This document shows, piece by piece, positions 50,839 through 59,623 of a DNA stretch of 62,972 bases. Each line of letters begins with the position of its first letter. Positions within the stretch are counted from its first letter, which is position 1. Location of the stretch: the NCBI GenBank assembly GCA_024280395.1, contig JAJRQG010000055.1, positions 1-62,972 of the forward strand, in the 5' to 3' direction. The notes beneath the pieces were generated by a model. The model ran no database searches, was not told where the DNA came from, and worked only from the letters and a program-made list of their open reading frames with translations. The stretch comes from Gammaproteobacteria bacterium. GTDB lineage: Bacteria; Pseudomonadota; Gammaproteobacteria; Xanthomonadales; Marinicellaceae. The position numbers and the translations under genes were made by a program.

Positions 50839-52977
50839 TTATTCTTTTTGAATGTTTACTGGCACTCCTGATAAAACGGCATTGCCAGAAAGTTCATCCA
50901 TGCTGTTTTCATCCATTAAAATATTGATATTCACCCCTGCATGTTTTTTAGCAATGGACAATTGAATATCATCAAACACATGTCCCCAACCGTGTGGAAT
51001 ACTGATTATTCCTGGCTTAATTTCCTGGCTAACTGAAACAGGCAATGTGATTTCACCAATTTTTGAAGTCACTTTTATCGAATCCCCGTTCTTTAAATCA
51101 TGTTTCTCAGCATCTTGGTTATTAACAATGGCCACACAGCGTTGTTTACCTTTGACCATGCGGTGTGAGTTGTGCATCCATGAATTATTGGTGCGAGGAT
51201 CTCTGCGACCGATGAGTTGCATATTAAACTCTGAATCAGGTTTGTCGTTTATAAAATTATCTTCTAATCGTCCAATATCGGCTTTTATTTCTTCAGGCAT
51301 TAAATGAATCTGCTGGTCTATGGTGAATAATCTTTCAGGCATACACGGTTGTAAAGCACCCAAATCAATGCCGTGTTTTGAGGCTATCACTTTTGCTAAG
51401 TTCAAATCAGGATAGGGCCCCTTCTTTAAGCCTGCATCAATTATTCCTGCTTCACCATTTTTATAGATGACTCTTTTGGTCATCCATGTTTTGAATTTAT
51501 TTTTTAATCCTCCAGGTTGCAAACGTGACCACAACTCTACAAAAATCTGCATATCGCTGCGTTGATTTTTCTCAGAGTCAAACAAAGGTTCTGTATATTT
51601 GGCGGTATTTTGTACCGCTAAAGTATGGAAGGCCATATTGTAATGTGAGCGTTCTAAAGCGGAAGTTGGTGGTAAAATTATATTCGCATGGCGACTAGAT
51701 TCATTGACATAAAAATCAACAGCCACCATGTAATCTAAACTTTGTAACGCTTTGTCCATTTTATTGCCATTGGGCGTGCTAATCACTGGATTGCCTGAAT
51801 TGGTGATTAACATTTTTATTTGCCCTTCACCTTCTGTTAGTATTTCATCTGCTAACACTGACACAGGCAGTTCACCTGCAAAACTGGGCAAACCTTTTAA
51901 TCGAGAATGGTTCTTACCAAAGACTTTTTTAAATTTGTTTTTTGCTGGTGCCAAGATGTCCAAAGCTGGTTTGGCAAACATCACTCCCCCTGCTCGATCA
52001 AAATTTCCCGTCACTATATTGAGTACATTGCCCAACCATTGCGTTAGTGTGCCAAATTTTTGCGTTGATGCGCCAAATCTTGGATAACAACAAGCACTTT
52101 TGGATTGGCAGAATGTGTCAACCAAGTCCTCAATTGTCTGTGCTTCAATACCCGTAATTTCAGCAACCGATGCAGGAGTATAAGGTTTAACCAAATTCTT
52201 TATGTCTTGAATATCATGCGTAAACTCCTTTACATGTCTTAAATTGTCATATTGTTTTTCAAAAACCACATGCAACATCGCCAACAACAAATACACATCG
52301 GCTGCTGGATTGATATAAATGTGTTGATCGGCTATTTTAGAAGTTTCGGTAAAACGAGGATCAACATTGATGACTTTGCCGCCGCGTTTGCGTATGTCTT
52401 TGAGTCTTTGCGCTACTTTGGGAGCGGTCATCATGCTGCCATTAGAAACAACAGGATTGGCTCCAATGATTAACAAACAATCCGTGCGATCTAAATCAGG
52501 CACAGGCACCAGTAATTGATGACCAAACAACAAATAAGCGGCCAATTGATCCGCCAATTGATCCACTGAGGTCGCACTGTAGCGGTTTTTGGTTCGCAAT
52601 AGGCGTGAAAACATCGGCATAAACAGCATCGCACCCATATTGTGTACGGTCGGGTTGCCTGAATAAATCGCCACCGCATCATTGCCATGTTGTTTTTGAA
52701 TGGACTTGATTTTGTTCGTCACTTCATCAAAAGCTTGATTCCAGCTGATTTTCTGCCAACCATCTTGGGTCTTTTTAACCGGTTGCTTTAATCGATCTGG
52801 ATCATAATAGATATCTTGTAAAGCCACACCTTTAGGGCAAATATGGCCTTTACTCAAAGGATCTTTTTTATCGCCTTTAATAGATAAAATTTTATTGTCC
52901 TGATATTTAATTTCTAATCCGCAAGTGGCTTCGCAGACATTGCAAGCGCGGTAATGGGTTTTTATTTTATTCATCAT
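50839..52977 (-). CDS. Molybdopterin-dependent oxidoreductase (formate dehydrogenase/DMSO reductase family)
   Basis: 712 residues. An N-terminal [4Fe-4S] motif (CNVCEATCGLEIKY...GHICPKG), the molybdopterin domains (YSGNPTVHNMGAMLF, LIIGANPVVSNGSMM, VDPRFTETSKIADQHIYINP) and a C-terminal dinucleotide-binding domain (GRRDPRTNNSWMHNSHRM...ISIPHGWGH). No TAT signal, so cytoplasmic. At the metal-ligand region I see no clear Cys/Sec; the substrate is unknown. Similar stand-alone proteins are common in marine gammaproteobacteria. No partner Fe-S or membrane subunit gene is adjacent. Met2 is an equivalent start. Confidence 0.88.
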   Translation of the reverse strand: MMNKIKTHYRACNVCEATCGLEIKYQDNKILSIKGDKKDPLSKGHICPKGVALQDIYYDPDRLKQPVKKTQDGWQKISWNQAFDEVTNKIKSIQKQHGNDAVAIYSGNPTVHNMGAMLFMPMFSRLLRTKNRYSATSVDQLADQLAAYLLFGHQLLVPVPDLDRTDCLLIIGANPVVSNGSMMTAPKVAQRLKDIRKRGGKVINVDPRFTETSKIADQHIYINPAADVYLLLAMLHVVFEKQYDNLRHVKEFTHDIQDIKNLVKPYTPASVAEITGIEAQTIEDLVDTFCQSKSACCYPRFGASTQKFGTLTQWLGNVLNIVTGNFDRAGGVMFAKPALDILAPAKNKFKKVFGKNHSRLKGLPSFAGELPVSVLADEILTEGEGQIKMLITNSGNPVISTPNGNKMDKALQSLDYMVAVDFYVNESSRHANIILPPTSALERSHYNMAFHTLAVQNTAKYTEPLFDSEKNQRSDMQIFVELWSRLQPGGLKNKFKTWMTKRVIYKNGEAGIIDAGLKKGPYPDLNLAKVIASKHGIDLGALQPCMPERLFTIDQQIHLMPEEIKADIGRLEDNFINDKPDSEFNMQLIGRRDPRTNNSWMHNSHRMVKGKQRCVAIVNNQDAEKHDLKNGDSIKVTSKIGEITLPVSVSQEIKPGIISIPHGWGHVFDDIQLSIAKKHAGVNINILMDENSMDELSGNAVLSGVPVNIQKE

Positions 52978-52988
52978 TTAATTGTACA

Positions 52989-53107
52989 TCAATAACCCAC
53001 ATTAAGTAACCTATCTAGAAATATTCCCAAATCAATAAATCGCATGTAACCGATAATTATTTATGCTTGGAATTACTTTTAATCCCACCAATTTGTATGA
53101 GTTATCC
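52989..53107 (-). pseudogene. Decayed C-terminal remnant of an AsmA/YdbH-like gene
   Basis: Reading the minus strand gives NSYKLV, then IPSIN, a frameshift, then RFIDLGIFLDRLLNVGY and a stop. The intact gene at 56915-58852 ends NSYKLV...IPSIN...RFIDWEIFLDRLLNAGY. The DNA matches well over about 120 bases, including AAGTAACCTATC; weaker similarity may continue to about 53150. The copy has a frameshift and no upstream gene body, so it is a relic of a duplication or rearrangement. Confidence 0.8.
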
Positions 53108-53371
53108 AATCAATGCAAAAAAAACAATATGCTAAGGTTCGCCTTTTTTTGTAAGCGCTTTTCTCTTAAAAACGCCGATCCTTATTCTTGTCCTTCTACT
53201 TATCGCCTTATATTACTGTTCAAAAATAAACTCAAATCATTACTTCATCTACATCCATGCAAGGAAAACACATTAGTTTCTTAAGATTAAATCTAAATTT
53301 CATTATATTATGTAAGGCTGTATTTATCTGTGTTATTCTTTGTAGCCAATTACGAAGAGTTTGGTAAAAAC
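53108..53371. other. Intergenic sequence upstream of the M23 peptidase gene
   Basis: About 260 bases. The first 40 or so may be further decayed sequence of the AsmA-like remnant. A 73-codon plus-strand frame (53063-53284) runs antisense to the remnant and has no recognisable features. No clear promoter found. Confidence 0.35.
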
Positions 53372-54760
53372 ATGTTAAATATACGATTTTTTATGGCCTT
53401 ATTTTTATGTAATTTGATAACATCACTCAAAGCAGAAGAACAATGGAAATTAGATTCTAGATTTGCTGCACTTGATATTATTAAAATGGTCCAAAATAGA
53501 TATCCTAGCATAGCCAAAAAAGCCAAAGCCATCAGCCATTACTCAGGTTATTACAGCATTAATCCATTTTTATTGTCAGAGTATTCATTGAATTACGATA
53601 AAAAAGTCAGTACTTTAGCTCAAGAATTATCAACAACTATTCACAGTAGAAATAATAATTTAAAATTATCTCTGAGGTCAAATGACATTGCAAATATTCA
53701 TAAAATGATGGCACATTATGGCTTAAATTCACGTAAGAAAGCTGGGGTTGTTAACATGATTCCTGCTTTAGATTTACCTTTTGATCATAAAAGAGAATGG
53801 TTTTTTAATGGGGTTCACACTTGGACGGGGAATGATGATGGAACACCAATGTCATCAATAGATTTAACCAGAAACTGGGAGACCATATGGGGAGATGATG
53901 TTAGTGATGACTGGGTCTCTGCTGCACACGATGGGGTAATATCGGTATTTTCTAGTTGTTATGTTAGGATTACACACCCATCAGGTTGGGCAACTGACTA
54001 CTATCACATTGATAATGTTTTATTTAATACAGGTGATCAGGTCAGAGCAGGACAAATTATATCAAACTATGCCGACAATCTGGCACAAGCGATATGTCAG
54101 GGTGGAAGCGCTACTGGACCGCAATTGCATTTTTCGTTACTAAAAGATGGCAGTCGTTATGCATTGGATGACCAAGCTTTAAGTCTTTGGAAAATTCATT
54201 CCGGGGTAAGATCCTATGACAGCAATCCAGAAAATATGTGGCTAGAAAAGAATGGAGTTCTATATTATGCATATCAAAATACACTCTCACATCAATACGG
54301 AGACAATATCATAGATTACCGCTACAGTGGTATCTTTTCCACAAATGAAATTAATGGCCATGGTTTAAATATTTCTATTTCCGAATTAAAAAACGATCAA
54401 TCTGGGGAATTGAGAAAGATTGTTTTTATTGCTTTTTATACCTATGACGATGAAGGGCATGCTAATTTTTATGCAGGGAATATTGATTACGAAAGATGGA
54501 GAACTGATGTCACTCAAGACATTATCATGTTACAAACAAATGGAGGCGATTTTAGTAATTTGCAAGCGATAAATATTGATACAGGTTTAGAGGAGGCAGG
54601 ATCTATCAGTTTACATTTTTTAAATTGTTCAAAAGTAGAAATTGATTTCAGCTTATTGGAACCAGTCAGCCGTGAAATGGTTTCACAGCAATTAGTGTTA
54701 CAGAAAATTGTGGGAGTTCCAAACCATGTTTGCCAAGCACCAAGTTTAGAAATAAATTAA
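53372..54760 (+). CDS. LasA-type M23 metallopeptidase
   Basis: About 462 residues from ATG 53372 (MLNIRFFMALFLCNLITSLKA, a signal peptide); a longer frame starts with TTG at 53330. The prodomain (about 20-140) precedes the catalytic part: EWFFNGVHTWTGNDDGTPMSSIDLTRNW supplies the first His and Asp ligands, YYHIDNV follows, and GPQLHFSLLKDG gives the HxH-type ligand; this is the LasA/staphylolysin subfamily, which cleaves glycine-rich peptides such as peptidoglycan bridges or elastin. A C-terminal beta domain of about 150 residues follows. Likely a secreted bacteriolytic or matrix-degrading enzyme. It sits between two pseudogenes. Confidence 0.88.
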   Translation: MLNIRFFMALFLCNLITSLKAEEQWKLDSRFAALDIIKMVQNRYPSIAKKAKAISHYSGYYSINPFLLSEYSLNYDKKVSTLAQELSTTIHSRNNNLKLSLRSNDIANIHKMMAHYGLNSRKKAGVVNMIPALDLPFDHKREWFFNGVHTWTGNDDGTPMSSIDLTRNWETIWGDDVSDDWVSAAHDGVISVFSSCYVRITHPSGWATDYYHIDNVLFNTGDQVRAGQIISNYADNLAQAICQGGSATGPQLHFSLLKDGSRYALDDQALSLWKIHSGVRSYDSNPENMWLEKNGVLYYAYQNTLSHQYGDNIIDYRYSGIFSTNEINGHGLNISISELKNDQSGELRKIVFIAFYTYDDEGHANFYAGNIDYERWRTDVTQDIIMLQTNGGDFSNLQAINIDTGLEEAGSISLHFLNCSKVEIDFSLLEPVSREMVSQQLVLQKIVGVPNHVCQAPSLEIN

Positions 54761-55085
54761 ACCCTAAATAAACCCTAATCCCGATACATTCTCCACAAAC
54801 GCGTATTTTTTGTAGAATAGAGCTTATTTTTTCTTTGACTTGGTTTTATTGACTTTAGAGATGTTTTTACGTATATCCTTGGGACGTATAATCATATAGT
54901 CTGAAGAGTTATGGCTGTATGATTTTCTTTCTTATTTTTAATAAAGGAATCATAAACAACCCCAACTTTGTTACTTGTTATTCTATTGTTTTTGAAACCG
55001 CAAGGTAAGTGAAACCATATGACTTTTCTTTGTTGGTGTCTCTGATGCTTATCCAATTAGGTTCGCGTCTAGCATCAATGAACGC
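54761..55085. other. Stretch between the M23 peptidase and the 84-codon frame
   Basis: About 325 bases. From 54824 on it is mostly explained by the decayed minus-strand gene described separately. Near 54790-54822 an imperfect AT-rich hairpin (ATTCT...AGAAT arms) followed by a T-run could terminate the peptidase transcript. The left edge has AATCCCGATA, shared with the terminal repeat at 42575. Confidence 0.35.
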
Positions 55086-55340
55086 TTAACCAAATGATTT
55101 TGCTGCTGCCAAATTGGCTAAATCATAAGTTGAGTATCTCTTATTTGAAAAAACACGTCCCGCTTTACTATTGAGAATATCAAGATACCCACTTGCTTCA
55201 TAGGAACAATTATTTTGTGTCAAACATTTATATAATTCGACTCCCTCTTTTGCACTTAAATTAGACAACATTAACAGCAGAGAAAGGTTAATTAAAACAT
55301 GACGCCTTGGCCAGGCTTCAACAAACTTATTAAAATTCAA
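54824..55340 (-). pseudogene. Broken gene for a small secreted protein (stop codon plus two frameshifts)
   Basis: Starts at 55340 with MNFNKFVEAWPRRHVLINL and a signal-like helix (LLLMLSNLSA). After 84 codons (...AAAKSFG) an in-frame TAA at 55086-55088 interrupts it. The same frame stays open for 36 more codons (AFIDARREPNWISIRDTNKE...YLAVSK). The coding look then shifts frame at an A-run (NNRITSNKVGVVYDSFIKNKK) and shifts again to SDYMIIRPKDIRKNISKVNK, ending at 54824. The joined product would be about 170 residues. I do not recognise the family. The alternative is a genuine 84-residue protein followed by chance open frames. Confidence 0.55.
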
Positions 55341-55381
55341 ATTTAATCACGGCATGCTATCGTTACACCATGTGTGTGTGC

Positions 55382-55411
55382 AGAGTTTTCGCTATGGCTA
55401 AAAAACTCTGA
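55382..55411. terminator. 9-bp hairpin with AAAACTCTG arm
   Basis: CAGAGTTTT and AAAACTCTG pair perfectly around an 11-12-base loop between the 84-codon frame and the 429-residue protein gene (which ends at 55426 on the minus strand). There is no U-run, so it may be a Rho-type or processing structure. The AACTCTGAA core recurs in the elements at 1037 and 46675. Confidence 0.45.
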
Positions 55412-55425
55412 ACAACTCAATAGAT

Positions 55426-56715
55426 TTATTTGCTAGAGCTTGATATTGTTTCGCACAGCTCAATATTGTCACTCGCTATTCTTTCAATTGGAATTGTTCC
55501 ACTAACACCTTCATTAAACTCAAAATGTAATGATCCAGCTGAACAATCGTCAAATGTAATCGTCATATTACCAACAGCAGTTGCCCCAACAGCCATTGGG
55601 TCATTAAATATTCCACCTGAAACATTAAAAATCGTTAACTCAACTGAGTTTCCTTCTCCTAGTTCTCCTTGAGCTGTAAACCAACGATGTTCAGGGCTAC
55701 CAATATTCGCTGTTATCTCAGGGTTGATTGTAGAATCTTCATAAGTGAACCACGCTGCAAAAAATAGATCACTTACTGGAAAAACATCTATTAATATACC
55801 TTGACCACTCGTCTCAGGATTAAACCAAGAACCATTCAGTCCAGGTGAAATTTGAAATGTATTCCTATCATCACATGTGTTTCTAAAGTCACCAAGATAA
55901 ACGCCTCCAACTGTGTTGGATAAAAATGTTGCCTCTCCAGTTGCCTTATTTATATTAGCAAAATTATAAGCGGCAAAACCCACTAAAACATATTGGTATA
56001 ATTTGTCATTTTTTCTATCGTATGTTAAATAGTTAAAACCTTCATTACCTACACTTTGATTACTAAGTACGGTTGCTTCTCCAGTTGATTTGTCGATGAA
56101 AAATATCTTGCGCGAAGTTCCATCAATAGCATATAAATTTCCATCACAATCAGAAGTCATGTCTACAATTTCTAATGCTTTTGTTTGAGAACCAATGTGA
56201 GTTAATTCACCAGTTTCAATGTTACATGTATACAAATTGGCAACTGTTGAAGTACCTAATCCAACAGAAGCTACATAACATGTATTGTTATTATCAATAG
56301 TTATGGCTTGTATTACTTGGTCTGGAAGGACTCCAAAGAGAGTAGAAACAATTACAAAACTACCATCTTCTGGATCTATCAATACAACATTGTTACCTTC
56401 ACTCTCTTTCCCATAAAGTTTTGTTGCTGTATTGTTCCAAAAAATATCTTGAACAGTTAAGCTGCCTTCTGATATCAAAGTTGGATTATCGAAGTTATTC
56501 ACAGTATGTTTGTAATAACTGTAAGGTTGAGAGACACCATTGTCAATTGTAAGATGATTATCTACTAGATTAATTTCTTCTTCAATGAGTTTGGAAATTT
56601 TTAAATTTTGATTGGTGTTTTTTCTATCTCCTGGTTGCTCCTTTATATTACGTTTTATTTCTGCAATTGCCGAAAATGAAATAATTAGGTGAAGTAGTAA
56701 AAGTATAGTTTTCAT
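55426..56715 (-). CDS. Secreted beta-propeller-like protein with GSWFNPETSGQG tail domain
   Basis: 429 residues. Signal peptide (1-18, ILLLLHLIISFSAIA). Residues about 85-290 consist of propeller-like strands describing successive readouts (YGKESEGNNVVLIDPEDGSFVIVSTLFG, YTCNIETGELTHIG, IFFIDKSTGEATVLSN, FANINKATGEATFLSN). The last about 130 residues begin ISPGLNGSWFNPETSGQGILIDVFP, a domain I associate with secreted proteins of Xanthomonadales-related and Marinicella-like bacteria. No catalytic motif is visible. Function unknown. Preceded by an AT-rich 200-base gap. Confidence 0.75.
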   Translation of the reverse strand: MKTILLLLHLIISFSAIAEIKRNIKEQPGDRKNTNQNLKISKLIEEEINLVDNHLTIDNGVSQPYSYYKHTVNNFDNPTLISEGSLTVQDIFWNNTATKLYGKESEGNNVVLIDPEDGSFVIVSTLFGVLPDQVIQAITIDNNNTCYVASVGLGTSTVANLYTCNIETGELTHIGSQTKALEIVDMTSDCDGNLYAIDGTSRKIFFIDKSTGEATVLSNQSVGNEGFNYLTYDRKNDKLYQYVLVGFAAYNFANINKATGEATFLSNTVGGVYLGDFRNTCDDRNTFQISPGLNGSWFNPETSGQGILIDVFPVSDLFFAAWFTYEDSTINPEITANIGSPEHRWFTAQGELGEGNSVELTIFNVSGGIFNDPMAVGATAVGNMTITFDDCSAGSLHFEFNEGVSGTIPIERIASDNIELCETISSSSK

Positions 56716-56914
56716 ATTTGTTTATCTCAGTGGGATAATTGAACTAGAGTTGATATTAACATTTAGTCTAAAAATATAAAAGTTAAACATATTCAATCAT
56801 ATATAAAAAACTTACAAAAAAAAGGGCAACCTGGATTACTCACCTATATATTAAATACCATACAATAGTATCAATACTTTTTCACATATCTCTTTTTAAA
56901 ATTATTTTCAAACT
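56716..56914. other. AT-rich gap between the secreted propeller-like gene and the AsmA/YdbH-like gene
   Basis: 199 bases with long A/T runs and no gene or clear hairpin. It must hold the promoter of the 429-residue secreted protein gene (minus strand), but I cannot place hexamers with confidence. Confidence 0.3.
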
Positions 56915-58852
56915 CTAATAACCCGCATTAAGTAACCTATCAAGAAATATTTCCCAATCTATAAAGCGACGGTATCCGATGATATTGATACTTGGGATTC
57001 CCTTGCCTTCTACCAACTTATATGAGTTTGTGTTTGAATCAATTCCCTTCATTTCGCAAATTGAGTTACGTAATTTACAGCCAATGCCAATTTCTTTGTA
57101 TTTAAAATAATCAAAAAATCGTAAGAAACTGCGTGATAACGCCCCTTGAATACCACCAATGCTTGAAATGTTGTCTATCGCACGTTGACTGATGGTTTGT
57201 TTAACGCCTTTGGATTTAACTGTGTGGAAATTTGCATCCATGCGATCGGCTTTCCAGTTAGTTATCCTAAGCCCGTCAACCTTACCATCAATCAAACCCG
57301 TGATTTCTCCAAAATCAAAGGTGCTTGTGATTTGTTGTAAGTTGAGTTGCTGGAATTGTATATCTGCTGCAATTACAGGTGCTATACCAAATAGGCGCTC
57401 TGTTGATAGGTTGTTGATTTGCATTTTCCCATCAAATATTTTCAAATCCAAAGAACCATCAAAAGTAATACTGCGCCCGACTTTCTTCATAGCTGGTATG
57501 TTGCCAGATATACTTCCGTTCATAATCGGCCAACCCATTTTTTTGGTGATTAAGGCGATGGAAACAGGGTTTACTTGGCCATCAAAATTGATAGTGATTT
57601 GTGGTTTAAATATCTCTTGCAATGCCAGTTCATGAATTAAGATACTGCCATCAAAGATTGGCAATTCAGTATTTTTTTGGAGTATTAATTGTTGACCCAC
57701 TGACGAAAAACTCAATTCAGATTGTTTGATGGGCATTCCTGCAAGCAGCAATTTATCCCAGGCGACTTTGGATATTTGCATTTTGCCAATATTACTCCAA
57801 TTAAGCTGTGCATTGATTTTTTTCATCTGTATTTTTTTTGATTGCATACCCATGTCTATGTCAATCAAGACCAGATTAGCAGCAATTATTTTGTCATTTA
57901 CAACCGAAATTTTTCCATGAGAAGCTCCTGATAGATTTAAATCATTGATACCTAAAATTTCAAAATAGGAGGCAACAAAACCTTGGTAGAACTGACTTAG
58001 GTTATTGATTATATACTCTATTTGAACATCGTTTTTATACCAATCATCCAAGACCAGTTTAAATTCAATAGCAGGGGTTGAATTAATGGTTACATTTGCA
58101 GAATTGGGCTGTAATTGTTGGTCAAATTTGATGTTTAACAATGTTGAAATAGGATTCTTATCAAACAATACGTACATGTCTTTAAACAAGCCTTCTCCTT
58201 GTGACAATTGGTTGATAATTTTTAAATCCATTCCCGTTGAGGATTGAATTAGTTCAATATTTCCCTTATGATTGGATCCATCTAAAACATATTCACCAGT
58301 TTTGGATTCCCATGACAATTGATCAATTTGATATTTCGCAACAATCTTTATTAAATTTTTAAAGTCAATATCAAAATCCGCAGACAATAAGCCTTCTGGA
58401 ATGTTTCCATCAATATTGATGTAATGTGCAATGAAATCAGCAAGCGTTGCCATTTGTAGTTTCTGAAGTTTGATATTCAACTTGTTTTTATTATTGGAAT
58501 CTAAATATAACTGTACTTTCTCATTAATGTTGGATATTTCAAATTTCCATTCATTTGTTTGTAAATTTATCCAACCATGAACTCTTAATTGATAGCTTAT
58601 TTCGTTGTATTCAAATGTGATAATCCCTGAAGAACAACTGTGTATAGGATAGACTGATAAAGAATCTTTACATTGGTAAAATATTTTTTTTAACTGGTCA
58701 TCAACAACAGGTAATTTAAGACTATCTAAATGCAATTGTAAATTGCCATTTTCACTGTTGACTGATAGGTTCTCCAAAAACCATGAACTTGACAGGGCTA
58801 TGTTGGACAATATCAATAACAGTAACAAATAGATTTTGCTAAAAAACTTCAT
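56915..58852 (-). CDS. AsmA/YdbH-like envelope protein
   Basis: 645 residues. Signal peptide or anchor (residues 1-21, LLLLLILSNIALSSS), then a long beta-rich periplasmic region. The C-terminal third is the conserved part: FDGKMQINNLSTERLFGIAPVIAADIQFQQLNLQQITSTFDFGEITGLIDGKVDGLRI, then SQRAIDNISSIGGIQGALSRSFLRFFDYFKYKEIGIGCKL and IIGYRRFIDWEIFLDRL. It resembles YdbH and other AsmA-clan proteins thought to ferry phospholipid between membranes. A broken copy of its 3' end lies at 52989-53107. Divergent from a response regulator, sharing a palindromic promoter region. Confidence 0.8.
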   Translation of the reverse strand: MKFFSKIYLLLLLILSNIALSSSWFLENLSVNSENGNLQLHLDSLKLPVVDDQLKKIFYQCKDSLSVYPIHSCSSGIITFEYNEISYQLRVHGWINLQTNEWKFEISNINEKVQLYLDSNNKNKLNIKLQKLQMATLADFIAHYINIDGNIPEGLLSADFDIDFKNLIKIVAKYQIDQLSWESKTGEYVLDGSNHKGNIELIQSSTGMDLKIINQLSQGEGLFKDMYVLFDKNPISTLLNIKFDQQLQPNSANVTINSTPAIEFKLVLDDWYKNDVQIEYIINNLSQFYQGFVASYFEILGINDLNLSGASHGKISVVNDKIIAANLVLIDIDMGMQSKKIQMKKINAQLNWSNIGKMQISKVAWDKLLLAGMPIKQSELSFSSVGQQLILQKNTELPIFDGSILIHELALQEIFKPQITINFDGQVNPVSIALITKKMGWPIMNGSISGNIPAMKKVGRSITFDGSLDLKIFDGKMQINNLSTERLFGIAPVIAADIQFQQLNLQQITSTFDFGEITGLIDGKVDGLRITNWKADRMDANFHTVKSKGVKQTISQRAIDNISSIGGIQGALSRSFLRFFDYFKYKEIGIGCKLRNSICEMKGIDSNTNSYKLVEGKGIPSINIIGYRRFIDWEIFLDRLLNAGY

Positions 58853-58854
58853 AC

Positions 58855-58883
58855 TTGAATTTTACCCGAATTAGCGGTAAAAT
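58855..58883 (+). promoter_or_regulatory. Promoter with palindromic operator between divergent genes
   Basis: TTGAAT (58855-58860), a 17-base spacer and TAAAAT (58878-58883) make a good promoter for the REC-HPt gene. A perfect dyad ATTTTACC-N9-GGTAAAAT spans 58859-58883, overlapping both hexamers, and sits in the 66 bases between the two start codons, so one bound dimer could control both directions. Confidence 0.6.
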
Positions 58884-58918
58884 CGTTAGAATTAATGAAT
58901 TTACAAAGGAAGGTAATC

Positions 58919-59623
58919 ATGTCAAACAAACAACAAATTCTAATAGTTGATGATAATCACATCAACCGCCAGTTTTTTTCTATGTCATTAAAAAAGGCAG
59001 ATTTCGAAACAACCACCGCAGAAGACGGATTCCAGGCGATAGACTTGGCAAAACACAAACAGTTTGATTTAGTTTTAATGGATCTTAGGATGCCAGAAAT
59101 CGATGGTTATGAAACGGCCAAACAAATCAAATTACTGTCCAACTATCAAGATACTCCAATACTGGCAACATCTGCTGAAAATTTAAACAAAGAAAAACAG
59201 CAATACTTCAATGATTTTCTTCTCAAACCCATTAGCCCCAAATTATTGATAAAAAAAGTGATCGAACATTGCCCTAAAATCACTGTAAAATCTATTGTAT
59301 TCAATAAAGAAAAAGCCCTGAAATATGCTTACAATGACAAGAAAATCATGCAGAAATTAGTGGATTTGTTTATTGCGGATTTACCCATTCAAATGTCTAA
59401 TTTGGATTTCTGCTTAATACAACAAGACAAACAAACTTGTATAGATATTATTCATAAAATCAGAGGGTCCTGTAAAGCCTGTGGCGCTCAAGAACTCGAC
59501 ACACAATTAGAAAACTTATCAATTTGTATAGAAGAAGGGTGTAATGAAGAAAAACCGATAGTCCAACAAGTAAAGTTAGCAGTTCACCATTACTTATCCA
59601 CTGATTTTATAAAATACCAATAA
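58919..59623 (+). CDS. Response regulator with receiver and HPt domains
   Basis: 234 residues from ATG 58919, which has a strong AAGGAAGGT ribosome binding site. Receiver domain 1-120: VDDNHINRQFF acidic pair, phospho-acceptor in LVLMDLRMPEIDGYE, Thr/Ser in ILATSAE, Lys in FLLKPISPK. The C-terminal HPt domain (about 140-225) has the phosphorylatable histidine in IHKIRGSCKACGA. Such REC-HPt proteins act inside multistep phosphorelays; no histidine kinase gene is adjacent, so its partner is elsewhere. The 3' end overlaps the convergent PP2C gene by 30 bases. Confidence 0.92.
   Translation: MSNKQQILIVDDNHINRQFFSMSLKKADFETTTAEDGFQAIDLAKHKQFDLVLMDLRMPEIDGYETAKQIKLLSNYQDTPILATSAENLNKEKQQYFNDFLLKPISPKLLIKKVIEHCPKITVKSIVFNKEKALKYAYNDKKIMQKLVDLFIADLPIQMSNLDFCLIQQDKQTCIDIIHKIRGSCKACGAQELDTQLENLSICIEEGCNEEKPIVQQVKLAVHHYLSTDFIKYQ

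Noticed and set aside
53063-53284. 73-codon plus-strand frame upstream of the M23 peptidase
   Set aside because: It runs antisense over the decayed AsmA-like copy and has no recognisable feature.
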